Below the pieces are notes generated by a model that saw only the letters and a list, made by a program, of their open reading frames with translations, ran no database searches and was not told the origin of the DNA. Positions 10,448-20,448 of a DNA stretch of 25,402 bases are shown piece by piece. The stretch covers positions 1 to 25,402 of the forward strand of contig JFHB01000317.1 of NCBI GenBank assembly GCA_000729835.1, read 5' to 3'. The stretch is from Atkinsonella hypoxylon (lineage: Eukaryota > Ascomycota > Sordariomycetes > Hypocreales > Clavicipitaceae). How positions within the stretch are numbered: the first letter of the stretch is position 1; the number at the start of each line of letters is the position of its first letter. A program made the translations under genes and the position numbers.

Positions 10448-10487
10448 GTGTGCGTGTGCGTGTGCGTGTGCGTGTGCGTGTGCGTGT
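10448..10487. repeat. (GTGTGC)6 microsatellite
   Basis: Six perfect GTGTGC hexamers followed by GTGT. The whole stretch is alternating purine-pyrimidine, the sequence type that most readily adopts Z-DNA. It lies about 940 nt upstream of the TBC start codon. Frames through it give only CV or HA repeats. Confidence 0.95.
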
Positions 10488-10837
10488 TCATTGCCTGCTT
10501 GATTGCTCGAGTGACCGAACACATTCGTGGAGCCACGAGATTCACATTCTCCTCTCACAATGAACCCCTTCCCCCCCTACCCTTTCATCTTGCACGTTCA
10601 TCACACAGCATAATTATTCCTGCTGCCTGGGGCTTGTTTTCTGTCTTCTTAATCGTCTCCTTTTCCCTCGCAGACATACACATAAATGTCCTGGGTTGAT
10701 GCACAAATAGCGGCCTTCTTCAACTGACCCGTTCAATCGACGGAACTCACCTTTACGTTTGACAAACTTGCTTTCCATTGCAGGCCAACAGATTGGCATT
10801 CATTGGGCCAGTAATCCGCTTCTTTGCTTACCATATC

Positions 10838-10883
10838 CAGATCCAGACCCAGATGCAGATGCAGATGCACATGCACATGCACC
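10838..10883. repeat. Degenerate CAGATG/CACATG hexamer repeat
   Basis: Seven hexamers in register: CAGATC, CAGACC, three CAGATG, two CACATG, then CACC. The graded substitutions from left to right suggest expansion from a shared unit. It lies about 550 nt before the TBC start, in promoter or distal leader DNA. Confidence 0.85.
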
Positions 10884-11019
10884 CTTTGGCCTCACCTCAC
10901 CTATTTTGCCAACAAAACTCTATCCCGTTCTGGTCCAATCTTGCGCGTTGTTAGCGTGTCTTGAGATAACCGGACGCTTCCTCTCTGCATGTACACCGGA
11001 GCAGTTGGGTGGCAGATAA

Positions 11020-11064
11020 ATGTGCAGTCCCAACTCGCTCCTTCCTCGTTTTTGTTTGTGCTAA
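11020..11064 (+). promoter_or_regulatory. Possible 14-codon uORF in the TBC gene upstream region
   Basis: ATG at 11020, stop TAA at 11062-11064, encoding 14 residues. It is the last ATG before the main start at 11431. It matters only if the transcript begins upstream of 11020. Confidence 0.25.
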
Positions 11065-11430
11065 GCTTGCGCGATCCAAAGTGCCACGGCTGCGACTTCC
11101 CTTTCGAATCTCACCCTCTCATCTCAATCATACTTCCCTCTCATACTGCGACATTTACCATACATCCTCTCTGGATCGCCTTCTTCATCCAGCTTCTCCT
11201 TGTCGACTCCGGTCATTTGCGCTGGTAGACGTTCCTCGTTTGCAGCCTTGGGTCCCACTTCCATCCTGAAGCTCACCTGGTCGAGAAGAGAAGCACCGGA
11301 TCTGGCTCGATCGAGTATCGGGACTCGACTTAGTAAGGCACAATCAATCACGTAGCCGAAGGCATTCAAGCGGCGATCAGGGCACATTACGTGCATCACG
11401 CATCTCTTTTCTATTTTCATTCAACCACAA
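11023..11430 (+). promoter_or_regulatory. ATG-free, C/T-rich leader of the TBC gene
   Basis: No ATG occurs on the plus strand over 408 nt before the start at 11431, where about six would be expected in random sequence. The stretch 11095-11220 is strongly pyrimidine-rich, as is typical of fungal core promoters and leaders. This supports 11431 (context CCACAAATG) as the true start. The transcription start itself is not visible. Confidence 0.5.
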
Positions 11431-14400
11431 ATGTTGCCGTCGCGGTTTTCTTCCGTGCGGCGAAAGGGCCGCGCGGCTACAGGTGCTACAAAGTCCCCGT
11501 TTCGAGATGATACCAACCTTGTTGGCCTGCGATATGAGAAGACAAAGCCAGCAGAGCCGCCGATCCCGCTGCCAGCGTCCAAGAACTCGCTTCGCTCGTC
11601 CAGTCCATTGACCATTTCAAGATCGAACACAATTACCACAAGCGCATCGCGGTCAACGCGTCCTTCCTCTGTGGCTTCCTCATTATGTCATGTTAGCCCT
11701 GTGGTGGTTGTGGCGCCACCTACATCTGTTGTCATGCCTGGCGTCGCACCGCCGAGCGAACAGCACCCTGCGCTGCGGTCGCCTTTGCCGGTCAGTGCCA
11801 GTGCGTTGGGCATGCTGGACGGGAAGCGCGACTCTGGGCATGCAGCTGCGTCGTTTTCAGAAAACACCATTCACGAAGAGGATTGTGAAGACGAAGACGG
11901 CTGCGGTTTGTACGATGCTGGCAGAGGTTGTTTGGGCAGCGAATACACGAAGCAGCACGCTTGCAGACCTGCCAAGTCTAAATACGAAGGACCTGGACCT
12001 GGACCTGCTGCCGGACTTGCTGCGGTGGCACACATCCAGAACTGGGGCGACGAGGCCCGAGCGATGGGGGAGACAGTGGATCAAGAGCAATCCAACAGGG
12101 CTGCTTCCCTTGTGGCTGCAGCTCCGTCAGCGCCAGCGCCTGGGACTAGGTCTCCGGTAGGACTTGCATCGACCGCAGCAAATTGTCCTTCTCCCTTCTT
12201 ACAGTCCGGTAATTTAAACACCGGCAAGTCTCAGACTTGCAAGTCACCACCATCACCACCGTCGCGGAAGCTGAGCCATAGGACTAGTATTCGCTTCTCT
12301 AGTCTCAGAAGCAGGAAACCCAGCGAGGCTTCGGATTCGACTAGAGAAGCGGCATCCCCAATCGACATGGAGCTTGTCGTGCGGGGCTCGCCGTCGACCC
12401 CAACCTCCTCCATACACCCGCACAACGACACTCGTGCTGCTGTCCCTTCCTCGTCCTCAGCAATTACCAGTGCCAGCACTTCATCTACCAACTTTGGCTC
12501 CGCTGCACATTTTGCTCCTCTTGCCGTTCCTATTCCTACTGACAGCTTGCTCGATGATGCCTTCATGACTGGCTTTTCCTTTTCGAAGCGAGGCAGCTTA
12601 ATGTTCGGTGGCAAACGCGCGACCATGACTTCCTTGGATCGCCCGAATGGCCACGAGTCGTCGCCGCCGCCAGTAACCGACGTTGGTGGTGAAAACACCG
12701 CAATGCTGCATCCTTCATCGCTTGTTCGGACACCATCCAGCGAACCTGGCGCAGACCGATCAAGTTCAAGCACAATAGCTCCCGACGCGGCCGCGCAAAC
12801 ACCGTCAATCAAGGCCCGCCACCACCAATCGCCTTCCGACAGCGCTGTCCTTTCCCCCCAAATCGAAAAAGAATCTCAAAAGGTGAGATCTCTCTATGAA
12901 ACAAGCGATGCCATGAATTGGGAAGACGGCGCTAGGTTCTCCTTCTATGAGCATCTGGAGCCCACCCCCGAGATTCCTGCAGAGGAGGACTCCCATGACC
13001 CGTATGGTTTTTCCTGTTTGGTTCTTGAAACACATTTAGCCTAGAGCGTCTGACTTTGCTAACATTTTCTCTTTTTCTTAGCGCTCACAACGCCAATCTT
13101 GGATCAGCTTCCGCAGGACCAAGGTCTGTCAGCTCCTTTTCCCATTATCCGGATAATCATCGACGCGAAACCGAATTGGCTGGCGGTTTGGAGGACTGGG
13201 AGGATATTGACGGGGCCGACGTGGACCGATATGGTTTCATTGCACCTCCTCGGCTGCCCACTTCACGGATTAGCACGCCAACAGAGCTGAAGTCGGCACA
13301 ATTCTCTCCTAGAAGGCGACATGTGCTGCAAAAGCGCGATCCTATGGGATTTTCGTCCCAGCTGGGAGGTGCTAGGGTGCCCAGCCGCAAAGTCTCTGCG
13401 CGATCGCTCAACACAGTCAACTCTGAAACTTCAGTCGCGTCCATGCGCTCTTCGCGGTCCGTGATTCGTCAAGCTAGCAATCTATTGCCTTACAATCGCA
13501 ACCGTCGTTGGATGGATGAAGCCGGTGACATGTTGACCATTTCCCCAAACCTGCAGGACTCTGTGGAGGAAGCACAAGTGGAAAAGATATCTGAAGCAAT
13601 CAAGCGGAAGGAATGGGAAAGGTCTGAAAAGTGGCGGAAGATGGCCAAGGTGATTAAACATGGCGGGCAAGGTGAGGGAATGGAGTTTGAGTTTGACGTC
13701 AAGAACCCGAAGCTCGTAGAGCGAACGTGGAAAGGCATTCCGGACCGTTGGCGAGGCGCAGCGTGGTGGTCGTTTCTTGCCACAGCTGCCAAGGAACATA
13801 GAGGCTCGCAATCTGCAGAGGACATTGTCCAGAGCTTTCACCGACTGCAGGAGAAGAGCTCGCCTGATGACATGCAGATTGATCTGGATGTCCCACGAAC
13901 CATAAGTCGGCACATCATGTTCCGACGGAGATATCGAGGGGGCCAAAGACTACTGTTTCGTGTGCTGCACGCTCTTTCTATTTATTTTCCCGAGACGGGC
14001 TACGTCCAAGGGATGGCTTCCTTGGCTGCAACTTTGCTTTGTTATTTTGACGAGGAGAAGGCGTTCGTGATGCTGGTGCGAATGTGGCAGCTGCGAGGAT
14101 TGGAGCGACTGTACCGGCCGCCTGACTTTCAGGGGCTAATGGCTGCGCTGCATGAGTTTGACGGGTTATGGCTCAGCAAAACGGTCTCAAAGAAGCTTGT
14201 GAGTGACCAATTGAGTTGCGATGAAATAGGCCGATTTCTATCGAGATGGTATGCTAACAAGCCTGACCAGGTTGAGCTAGACATTGACAGCACGGCGTAT
14301 GGGACGAAATGGTACTTGACGCTCTTCAACCTATCGATTCCATTTGCGGCGCAATTACGTGTGTGGGATGTTTTTCTCTTGCTTGGCGGCTCTTTCAAGG

Positions 14401-14681
14401 ACGCAGAAACTGCAGCACCAGTTATTAGTGCGTCAACCGCATCGAAGGCTTCCACACCAGTCAACAAGAATACTACCGCCACAGCGGCGGCGAGCGGGCT
14501 TGATGTCTTGCACGCAGCGAGTGCCGCCCTTATTGAAGCTCTTCGCGAGGTGCTCCTCGATTCAGACTATGAAAATGCCATGAAGGCACTGACTTCATGG
14601 ATACCGATCAAAGATGAAGACCTACTGATGAAGGTGACGAAAGCGGAGTGGAAGACACACCAGGGCAAGAAGAAGACCTAG
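11431..14681 (+). CDS. TBC-domain Rab GTPase-activating protein
   Basis: Three exons (11431-13001, 13082-14198, 14271-14681) encode 1032 aa. Intron 1 (80 nt) has GTATGG, branch GCTAAC and TTCTTAG. Intron 2 (72 nt) has GTGAGT, branch GCTAAC and GACCAG; it lacks stops and is divisible by three, so the frame reads through it. Removing it gives KKL-VELDIDSTAYGTKWYLTLFN, the expected continuous TBC motif. Residues 1-700 are Ser/Pro/Thr-rich and probably disordered, with many basic and phosphorylatable stretches. The TBC domain spans about 731-1010. Both catalytic fingers are present: IDLDVPRT with Arg796 and YVQGM with Gln833, so it should stimulate GTP hydrolysis by a Rab. A Ser/Thr/Ala-rich insertion (about 940-973) splits the C-terminal lobe. 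The Rab partner and yeast orthologue cannot be assigned from sequence alone. Confidence 0.93.
14199..14270 (+). other. Stop-free 72-nt intron inside the TBC domain
   Basis: GTGAGT donor, TGCTAAC branch site about 15 nt before the CCAG acceptor, length 24 codons, phase 0. Retention would insert 24 residues between KKL and VELDIDST, in a conserved helix region of the domain. Family conservation on both sides argues that it is normally removed. Confidence 0.88.
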
Positions 14682-16418
14682 CAAGCATGCTTGCCTTTTT
14701 GGTCAATCTAACAAGCTGCTCAGCCACTGTAGTGCGCTCTTGTGCTTTTGCATTGTTTTCTTCTTTTCCCCGTCTCCTCCCCTTTTCTTCTGGGTTATCG
14801 AATTTTCGGAGCCAGGCGGCTAAAAGCCGCCCGATACACTCCTTGAAATCCATCTCATTTGTTCATTGGTTTTGAGCTTGTGCCTCCAACGAGGGAGGTC
14901 CATCAGCAATAACCCCATCCAGCCTTTTCGCTTTCGCTTCCTATATACCTTGCTCATGTTCACAATGGACCAATTCCTTGCTTGACCTTTTGTGTGTTTT
15001 CTGATACATCTATATCGCTACTCTTCATTGATACCCCATACCCCCTTTCGTCCAAGAGTGATTAGCAAATCTGCGCCTGGACAAATGCGAGCATGAGTTT
15101 GCCATCATTTTTTTTGTTTTCCCTTTGTATCGGAACGAGATGCGTACAGTGGTTTATGGGATGAACAGGACACGGAGGACAGAGACTGTTCGGGTTGTCG
15201 TTCTTGCATCTCCTACGGGATGCAGGAGGAAGGGGACCCGGTCTGTTATTATATATACCCTGGGAATATGGTTAGGCTGTTCATTTTGGTGTTGAAGCGC
15301 CGCAATTCAAGGTGCCGTGCAATTTAATGGGCGCTGACGTGACTGCGTGGTTTGGCCTTTGCCATGTTTGATTTGAGGATCGGCCAGCAGTCCAAGTACG
15401 AAGCTTGCCATCTCCCGACGGTCCACTTTGTTCTCGCATCGAGCGAGACGTTGCCTCCTTGGTCAATCTCCACGTCCACCTCAGCATGAGAGCACCATGT
15501 CCGTGACATGCCATGTCCCAAAGGGTCCGTCAAGCAAGATGCGCAGCCACAATGACAGCTCAACTCAAGCTTAATCGGCATCGTCCCAGAACGCAAGTCT
15601 TCCGGACAGCCTAGTACCGTGCGCTCGAACAAGGAACATAGTTTCAGCATCCGTCCCAGTGAGCACCATCCGTAGATCCGCATGCCATGCCGTGCCTCGT
15701 GGCATTTTCAGAACGACGGCGAAAACGAAACAAAGCGCGGGGGTACAAGTTTCCATTTCAATCCTTGCTTCGCGCACCCCTGGCCGTTCCCTCATCAGCC
15801 CCATGCTTATTCTTATTACAGGATGGTTCTGGACCCTGGGGTTTTTGTCTCCAGAGCCGTCCATGTCCGTCTGGGCTAGTGCCTCCCCCTATCATCTTGT
15901 CCTCGACTAACGTCTTACATGATGACCCAAACAGGAAATTCCCTCCCTGTGCTATTATGGGAGATTGGGGCGCTTTGCGCACCCTGGCCTTCAATGCAAC
16001 TGTATCCCCATGCCCCGAGCGAAAAGATGTCCCTTTCTGGAAAACCCTCGACTCCTGACGCAATGGTCCCTCCCCCCTGGGGACTTTTGATTCCCTTGCC
16101 CCGCAAATGGTAACAATACCTTGTCCTATTAATACAGAATGCGAAATTGTCCCTTCGTGACCGGCGTGCCGCGTTCAAAAATCTTGCCTTCTCCTACACA
16201 AAATACACTACACAGCGACATACCTGGTACTGTAGATCCCAGGAAAACGTATTCATGCTTTGTTTGCAGTGACTGCTCCACGAAAGCTTTGACAATTTGA
16301 GCCATCAAGTCCAAAGAAAAGGAAGAGAAAGAAAGTTTGTCGTTCTCCGAACCATGTAGATTTATACTCTCTTGCGCACACCAGAAAGGAGCGAAGTGAG
16401 AACCATGTCCAAGCAAAT

Positions 16419-16447
16419 GAAGAGGAAGAGGAAGAGGAAGAAGAAAA
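16419..16447. repeat. GAAGAG/GAAGAA purine repeat
   Basis: A short imperfect GAAGAG-type repeat, pure purine on the plus strand, in the convergent intergenic region. It probably lies in or near the 3' untranslated region of the minus-strand gene ending at 16702. Confidence 0.7.
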
Positions 16448-16650
16448 AACATTGTTTGCACATTTATCAATCCATCCCATATGTTATGCTCCGTATTTGT
16501 TTGTATCCAAAGATCCTCATCCCAGTACAAGACAAAACGTCATGTCTTATGCCATAGAGGGTTTGGTGCATCGCATCCATAATTCCCTGTAAAGACCAGA
16601 CATCGATCCACGACATCTGAGTGAACAGAATAGAACGAAGTCAAAAGACG

Positions 16651-16667
16651 AAAAAAAAAAAAAAAAA
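16651..16667. repeat. A17 homopolymer tract
   Basis: Seventeen A residues (T17 on the minus strand) 35 nt downstream of the stop codon of the minus-strand gene at 16702. Because the transcript carries U here, it is not itself a poly(A) tail copy from this gene. Confidence 0.9.
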
Positions 16668-16701
16668 GGGCAATAATAAATGCATAGTCCGCTGAATTTA
16701 A

Positions 16702-18334
16702 CTAATCAGATCCTCTTCGTGACGGACCTCTGTCCCGATGCGTCCCGGCCTCTTCGCGATGTCGAGGAACCTGTCTGTCATCTTCGCGGGGTGGTGAATA
16801 ATGTGACCGTGAAGCTTCATGCGAATGCTGCCCAGAGGTGCCATATGAAAGGAGCTGGGATACTGAATGCCTACTTGACTCCCCTGCGCATCGATCCCGC
16901 GGGAACTCTGCCTTCACATCTCGATTTGGCGTCAGGGCCCGCGACGGTAGTGGAGGCGGCGGCGCTCGTTCTGATTCCTCCATGCTGTGGAATCCCGCCG
17001 GTCGATACCATGAAACATCACTCTTCTGCCGCTTGTGACTCCCTTTTCGAGCTGGCGGAGGGTTCGACAGGGTGGTTTGTATGAATGGCGGGGGAGATCG
17101 AAGTCGTTGTTCGCCGGGGGTTCCTGCTGACTGGGGTCCTGGAGCTTTACGTTTTTTACTTGACTCTCCTAAGTTTCTCATAAAGTCTCATATTAGTACT
17201 TCACATCGACTCTCGCTTTCTCTTCGTTCTGGACGCACCGGACGGACTCCCGGGTCTGTTGGAACTGCCGCTCCCAGTCTGCGTCGCTGGTGGTTGCCAA
17301 TGATGAAAGTAGAGGCCCGGGCTCAATTCTTGAGGTGCCGAGGGCGCATGCATATGCGTTGAATGACCTCCGCCGCCGCCGCCTCCACTGCCACCACCTC
17401 CTCCTCCATATACTGGTCCAGCCATCGGGCCAGACTGTCCAGCGTGAGGGATATTTCCTGTCCCTGTGGTACGGCCTACGATGCCGCTGACCGTTTGTCC
17501 CCTTGGTCTCGACGGCGATCCAGGATATGGACCATAGCTCCCCGGAGCTTGAGAAGGTGGCAGTTGATTTCCAGGTCCCGGGGGATACTGTCCCTGGTTT
17601 TGAGCATGACTTTCCCGTTGCTGTGGATCTGGAGATTGTCGTTGCTGAGCTGACAACAGCTGCAGGTGCTGGCTCTGAGAAGGTGGGAAAAATTGCTGTG
17701 CCCAGTCTAAAGCCGCCTGCGGCAATGTTCCGCCGGAACCCATTCCTGCAAATACTAGAGGAATCATTGGTGGAGGAATGCCACCTCGGAGCGAATCTCT
17801 CAACATGTCCATCTCAACCCTTCGCTGCTCCAGTCGGAGGCTCTCTTGCCTAGTTTTCTCCTCTTCCTGTTTTGTCTTCTCCTCTTCTGCCTTGGCTTGA
17901 AGCCAGTTCCTCATGGCTTCCTCGGCTCCATGCCAGTGTTGAGGGGGTGGTGGCAACGCTGTCCACGGTTGCTGGCCAGGCGGAACAGAAGGAAGGGGGG
18001 CTTGTCCTTGACTCTGGACCAGCTGAGGAGGGGGCTGTTGTTGTTGCTGCTGCTGTTGTTGAGAGGTATGATGAGAGGCTGGCGGCACACCAGATGATGA
18101 AGCTTGCTGAGGTGGGAGTGCCATCACTGCTGGAGGTGGCAGCCCACGATGAGGTGCTGACATGGTTTGGATGCTGCAGGCGGGACTGTGACTGCGGGAT
18201 GTCGAAGAATAATGATGATATAGACTCTCCGGATGACTTAGGGGAGGAGAAGGACGAGATGTTGAAGGCGGAGTCGGTAGATCATAAACAGACCCGTAGC
18301 CGTACGTGGTTGGCTGCTTCACAGTAAGCATCAT
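16702..18334 (-). CDS. Gln/Pro/Gly-rich coiled-coil protein with basic C-terminus, probably nuclear
   Basis: Two exons, 18334-17239 and 17168-16702, encode 520 aa. The 70-nt intron (17238-17169) has a GTGCGT donor, a perfect TACTAAT branch site and a CTTAG acceptor; the join reads PGSPSG-ESSKKRKAPG in frame. In-frame donor GTCCGT, 9 nt earlier, is an alternative. Order: Pro/Ser-rich N-terminus with YDLPTPPSTSRPSPP (17-31), Q9 (92-100), conserved-looking core QHWHGAEEAMRNWLQAKAEEE, a charged coiled coil (about 137-182), then GGIPPPMIPLVFAGM, Gln-rich and poly-Gly (310-323) stretches, and a basic tail (KKRKAPG; RKGSHKRQK; SRSHYSPPRED). The basic clusters and low complexity suggest a nuclear or RNA/transcription-linked role, by inference only. 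It resembles a family I vaguely recall as RfeF-like in aspergilli; I do not assert that name. Either of two adjacent ATGs could start it. Confidence 0.85.
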
Positions 18335-18337
18335 AGC

Positions 18338-18376
18338 TTATACGACCAGAAATGCAAAGCAACTTGTTGAGGTCAT
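18338..18376 (-). promoter_or_regulatory. 12-codon uORF ending 3 nt before the coiled-coil protein start
   Basis: ATG at 18376 opens a 12-residue frame (MTSTSCFAFLVV) that stops with TAA at 18340-18338, followed by GCT and then the main ATG at 18334. It is the only ATG on this strand in about 450 nt upstream of the main start. Such spacing gives little room for reinitiation and could throttle translation if the transcript starts upstream. Confidence 0.55.
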
Positions 18377-18787
18377 GCGAATAGGCGCGCGAACAGGCTG
18401 CAGGAAAAGAAAAGACCGTTCTACAGCTGCAACAAGCGGTTCGTTGAATGAATGAAAAGGAAGAGAAAAGATTTGAGTTCAAGGAAGGACTAGAAGTGAA
18501 GATCAAAGAGAGCAGAAAAGAATAAGAAGAATGAGAATAGAAATGAGAATGAGAATGAGTTTAGAAAAGAGCGACCTGCTTGCTTATTGACGAGGAAAGT
18601 AGTTGCCACAAGAAAGAAAAAAAATAGAATAGAATTGGAGAAAAAGAAACCAAGGTAACGAGGCGTACAGAAACGGATCAACAAGTCTTTAAGTCTAAGA
18701 GGATGCAAGTCCAGTGCAAGCTGGAGGTGTCGACCAGCTCAAGAGGTGTAACGGCCGAGGACGGGTGGGGGGCGTATTGAAGAAGTA
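18377..18787 (-). promoter_or_regulatory. ATG-free pyrimidine-rich leader of the coiled-coil protein gene
   Basis: No ATG occurs on the minus strand over 411 nt upstream of the uORF. The stretch 18400-18660 is very purine-rich on the plus strand, hence C/T-rich on the coding strand, including an AATGAG/GAATGAG repeat near 18530-18560. This matches a long fungal 5' leader. Skewed composition itself lowers ATG frequency, so the inference is moderate. Confidence 0.5.
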
Positions 18788-19205
18788 CATTGATGGGTCT
18801 GCGGACAAAGACGAGCCAACCTCATCGAGACATGGTTGTAGTCGGGGCGAAAGGGTGTGAGTGACGAGAAGATAAGACGAGGGAGAAGAAGAATGATACT
18901 GCCAGGATGCCTAGGGCAAAGCGAAGTAAAGCGACAGAGCTTGTTGACTAGGGCTTTTCTCAATCGGTATGTGAAGTGGTCTGTTCCGTCTGCGGCGCTT
19001 CCTGGATCGGGTTTCGTTGAAGCACGACGAGGGTTACGACGCGAGCACGTCCCAAAAGGGAGGGCAAAGCAGTTGAGAGCCGGGCGGCCGGGCGGACACC
19101 GTAGAGTGGAGAAAGAAACCGAATTCCTGGATGTAATTCGAGAGGAAAATGGCCTTGATTAGGGAGTTAGTTGGGTCCAGCCTACAGAGTACATACAACT
19201 CACTG

Positions 19206-19300
19206 CACTAGACTAGGTAGATCTAGGTACCTAGGTAGGTATGTCTGTATGTCTGGATATCTGTATGTATGTATGAATGTATGTACATACGTACAGGAGG
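19206..19300. repeat. CTAGGTA palindromes followed by a GTAT/GTCT microsatellite
   Basis: ACTAGACTAGGTAGATCTAGG leads into the fourth TACCTAGGTA palindrome (19228-19237), which runs into imperfect GTAT, GTCT and GAAT tetramers ending in GTACATACGTAC near 19294. It lies about 0.9 kb upstream of the start of the minus-strand gene at 18334. Confidence 0.8.
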
Positions 19301-19397
19301 AGTCGAGTGCGAGCCCGGGGTGGATGGAGGACCGACCGACCAGCTGGGGGTGTGAGTGAGGGCACACCGAGATGGCGAGACGGCAAGATGGTAGGAT

Positions 19398-19425
19398 GGG
19401 GGTGGGGGTGGGGGTGGGGGTGGGG
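19398..19425 (+). repeat. (GGGGGT)n G-quadruplex-forming repeat
   Basis: Five G-runs (5, 5, 5, 5 and 4 G) separated by single T residues. Single-nucleotide loops and runs of at least four G make this an excellent intramolecular G-quadruplex motif. It is on the strand opposite to the gene at 18334. Confidence 0.93.
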
Positions 19426-20448
19426 TGTGTGGCCTCGAGCAGGAGGAGCCGCGGGGATTTCGAGGGCCTCGAGGGCCCCGACGGCTTCGAGTGCCAGCTT
19501 GGAAATGGAAATGAAAATGCACATGGAGCCCGAGACAAGCCTGCCACGAGTCCAAGACAAAGTAGATATGCTTTTATGTAGTCTGGTCGTATGCGTACAA
19601 TATAAGAGAGAGCACGGAGTAGTGTCATGGGACACAGCGGGCGAAATGGCCTCACGTGTGTCTTGTGCTGCGCTTGTTGAAGCAGGGGTTGCTGGCCATG
19701 CGTGGCTCATGCGCGATGGGTGCCATGATAGTGCAAAGGTTCGAGGCAGCTGGCGATATTTGGTACCTTGCTTAGCACGGGGCGGAACATGAGTGGCTTC
19801 GTGTGAGATGTGTCGGTATCTAGCCGCATTCAGCTTCCCTGACCAAATGGTATGCTATATTAAGCAAAAGAGAATGGCAACCGATGGTCAAACGAGGGTT
19901 AGGCTTGGCAACTTGGGTCCAGTCAGTGAGGACAGGTACAATAGAGAGTAGATTGAGTCTTTTGAGTGAAGCTACTCCGTACTCACTATCAACCCACACC
20001 ACGGTAATCAAGGCAGAATAGAAATGACTAGGGACAAAATGTCAGGGCTAACATGCGAGATGAGACGACATAGAACGGACGAGGATCCTCAAGTCCTGGG
20101 CGTCACAATGTTACAAGGACAGGGTGAGGTAAGTAAGACGAGAGAGAGTTTAGGTCGGGTCGGGGATGGGAGGAATTGCAGGAATCAGGAATTGCAGGAC
20201 CAAACGGGGAACTCGAAACGCAAATGAGTAGATAAAAGGGGAAACTAGAGAGGAGGCAGCGGACAAACAAGAGGCGAAAGGGTTCATGCTGCCACTGGGA
20301 GAACTGCCAAATGTTGGACGACGACGAAAGAAGAGTCTGAGGATGATAACAGGAGCAAAAGTAAAATAAACATGAAGCAAAGAAAAGACTGCAAAGGCGA
20401 TTCACCAAGTTTAGGAACGCTGGGGTTAAAGGGTCGCAAGCTACCGAG

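Larger units (their letters stand above)
6194..11022. other. 4.8-kb gene-free region between the ankyrin/DIL and TBC genes
   Basis: I find no supportable gene here. Open frames are short, overlap on both strands and lack domains. The first part is 3' flank of the ankyrin/DIL gene. From 6.4 to 10.2 kb the DNA carries TACCTAGGTA palindromes, a cluster of TATTCCGTA/TACGGAGTA motifs, a 13-bp inverted repeat at 9442-9471, an A-rich tract at 8443-8472 and a perfect hairpin at 8231-8251. From about 10.4 kb it becomes upstream DNA of the TBC gene with hexamer repeats. A non-coding transcript or a decayed element is possible but not shown. Confidence 0.6.
14682..16701. other. Convergent intergenic region between the TBC gene and the coiled-coil protein gene
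   Basis: About 2 kb between two stop codons, containing the 3' untranslated regions of both genes. Open frames of up to about 130 codons occur on both strands but overlap each other and show no domain or conserved composition. Visible structures are a TTATATATA stretch near 15247, a GAA/GAG-rich tract at 16419-16447 and an A17 tract at 16651-16667. I see no RNA gene. Confidence 0.6.

Noticed and set aside
16129..16530. 133-codon minus-strand frame downstream of the coiled-coil gene
   Set aside because: It lies in the convergent 3' region, has a repeat-derived Leu/Pro stretch from the GAA/GAG tract, and shows no domain.
17169..17204. 36-nt intron with donor GTGAAG in the coiled-coil gene
   Set aside because: It is too short for a fungal intron and the join shifts frame to an immediate stop. 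The 70-nt GTGCGT intron with the same branch site and acceptor keeps the frame.
19231..19792. Frames of 110-171 codons over the G-rich repeat
   Set aside because: They are opened by the GGTGGG and GTAT repeats (PTPTPTP or HTYIHTY products), with no real protein features.
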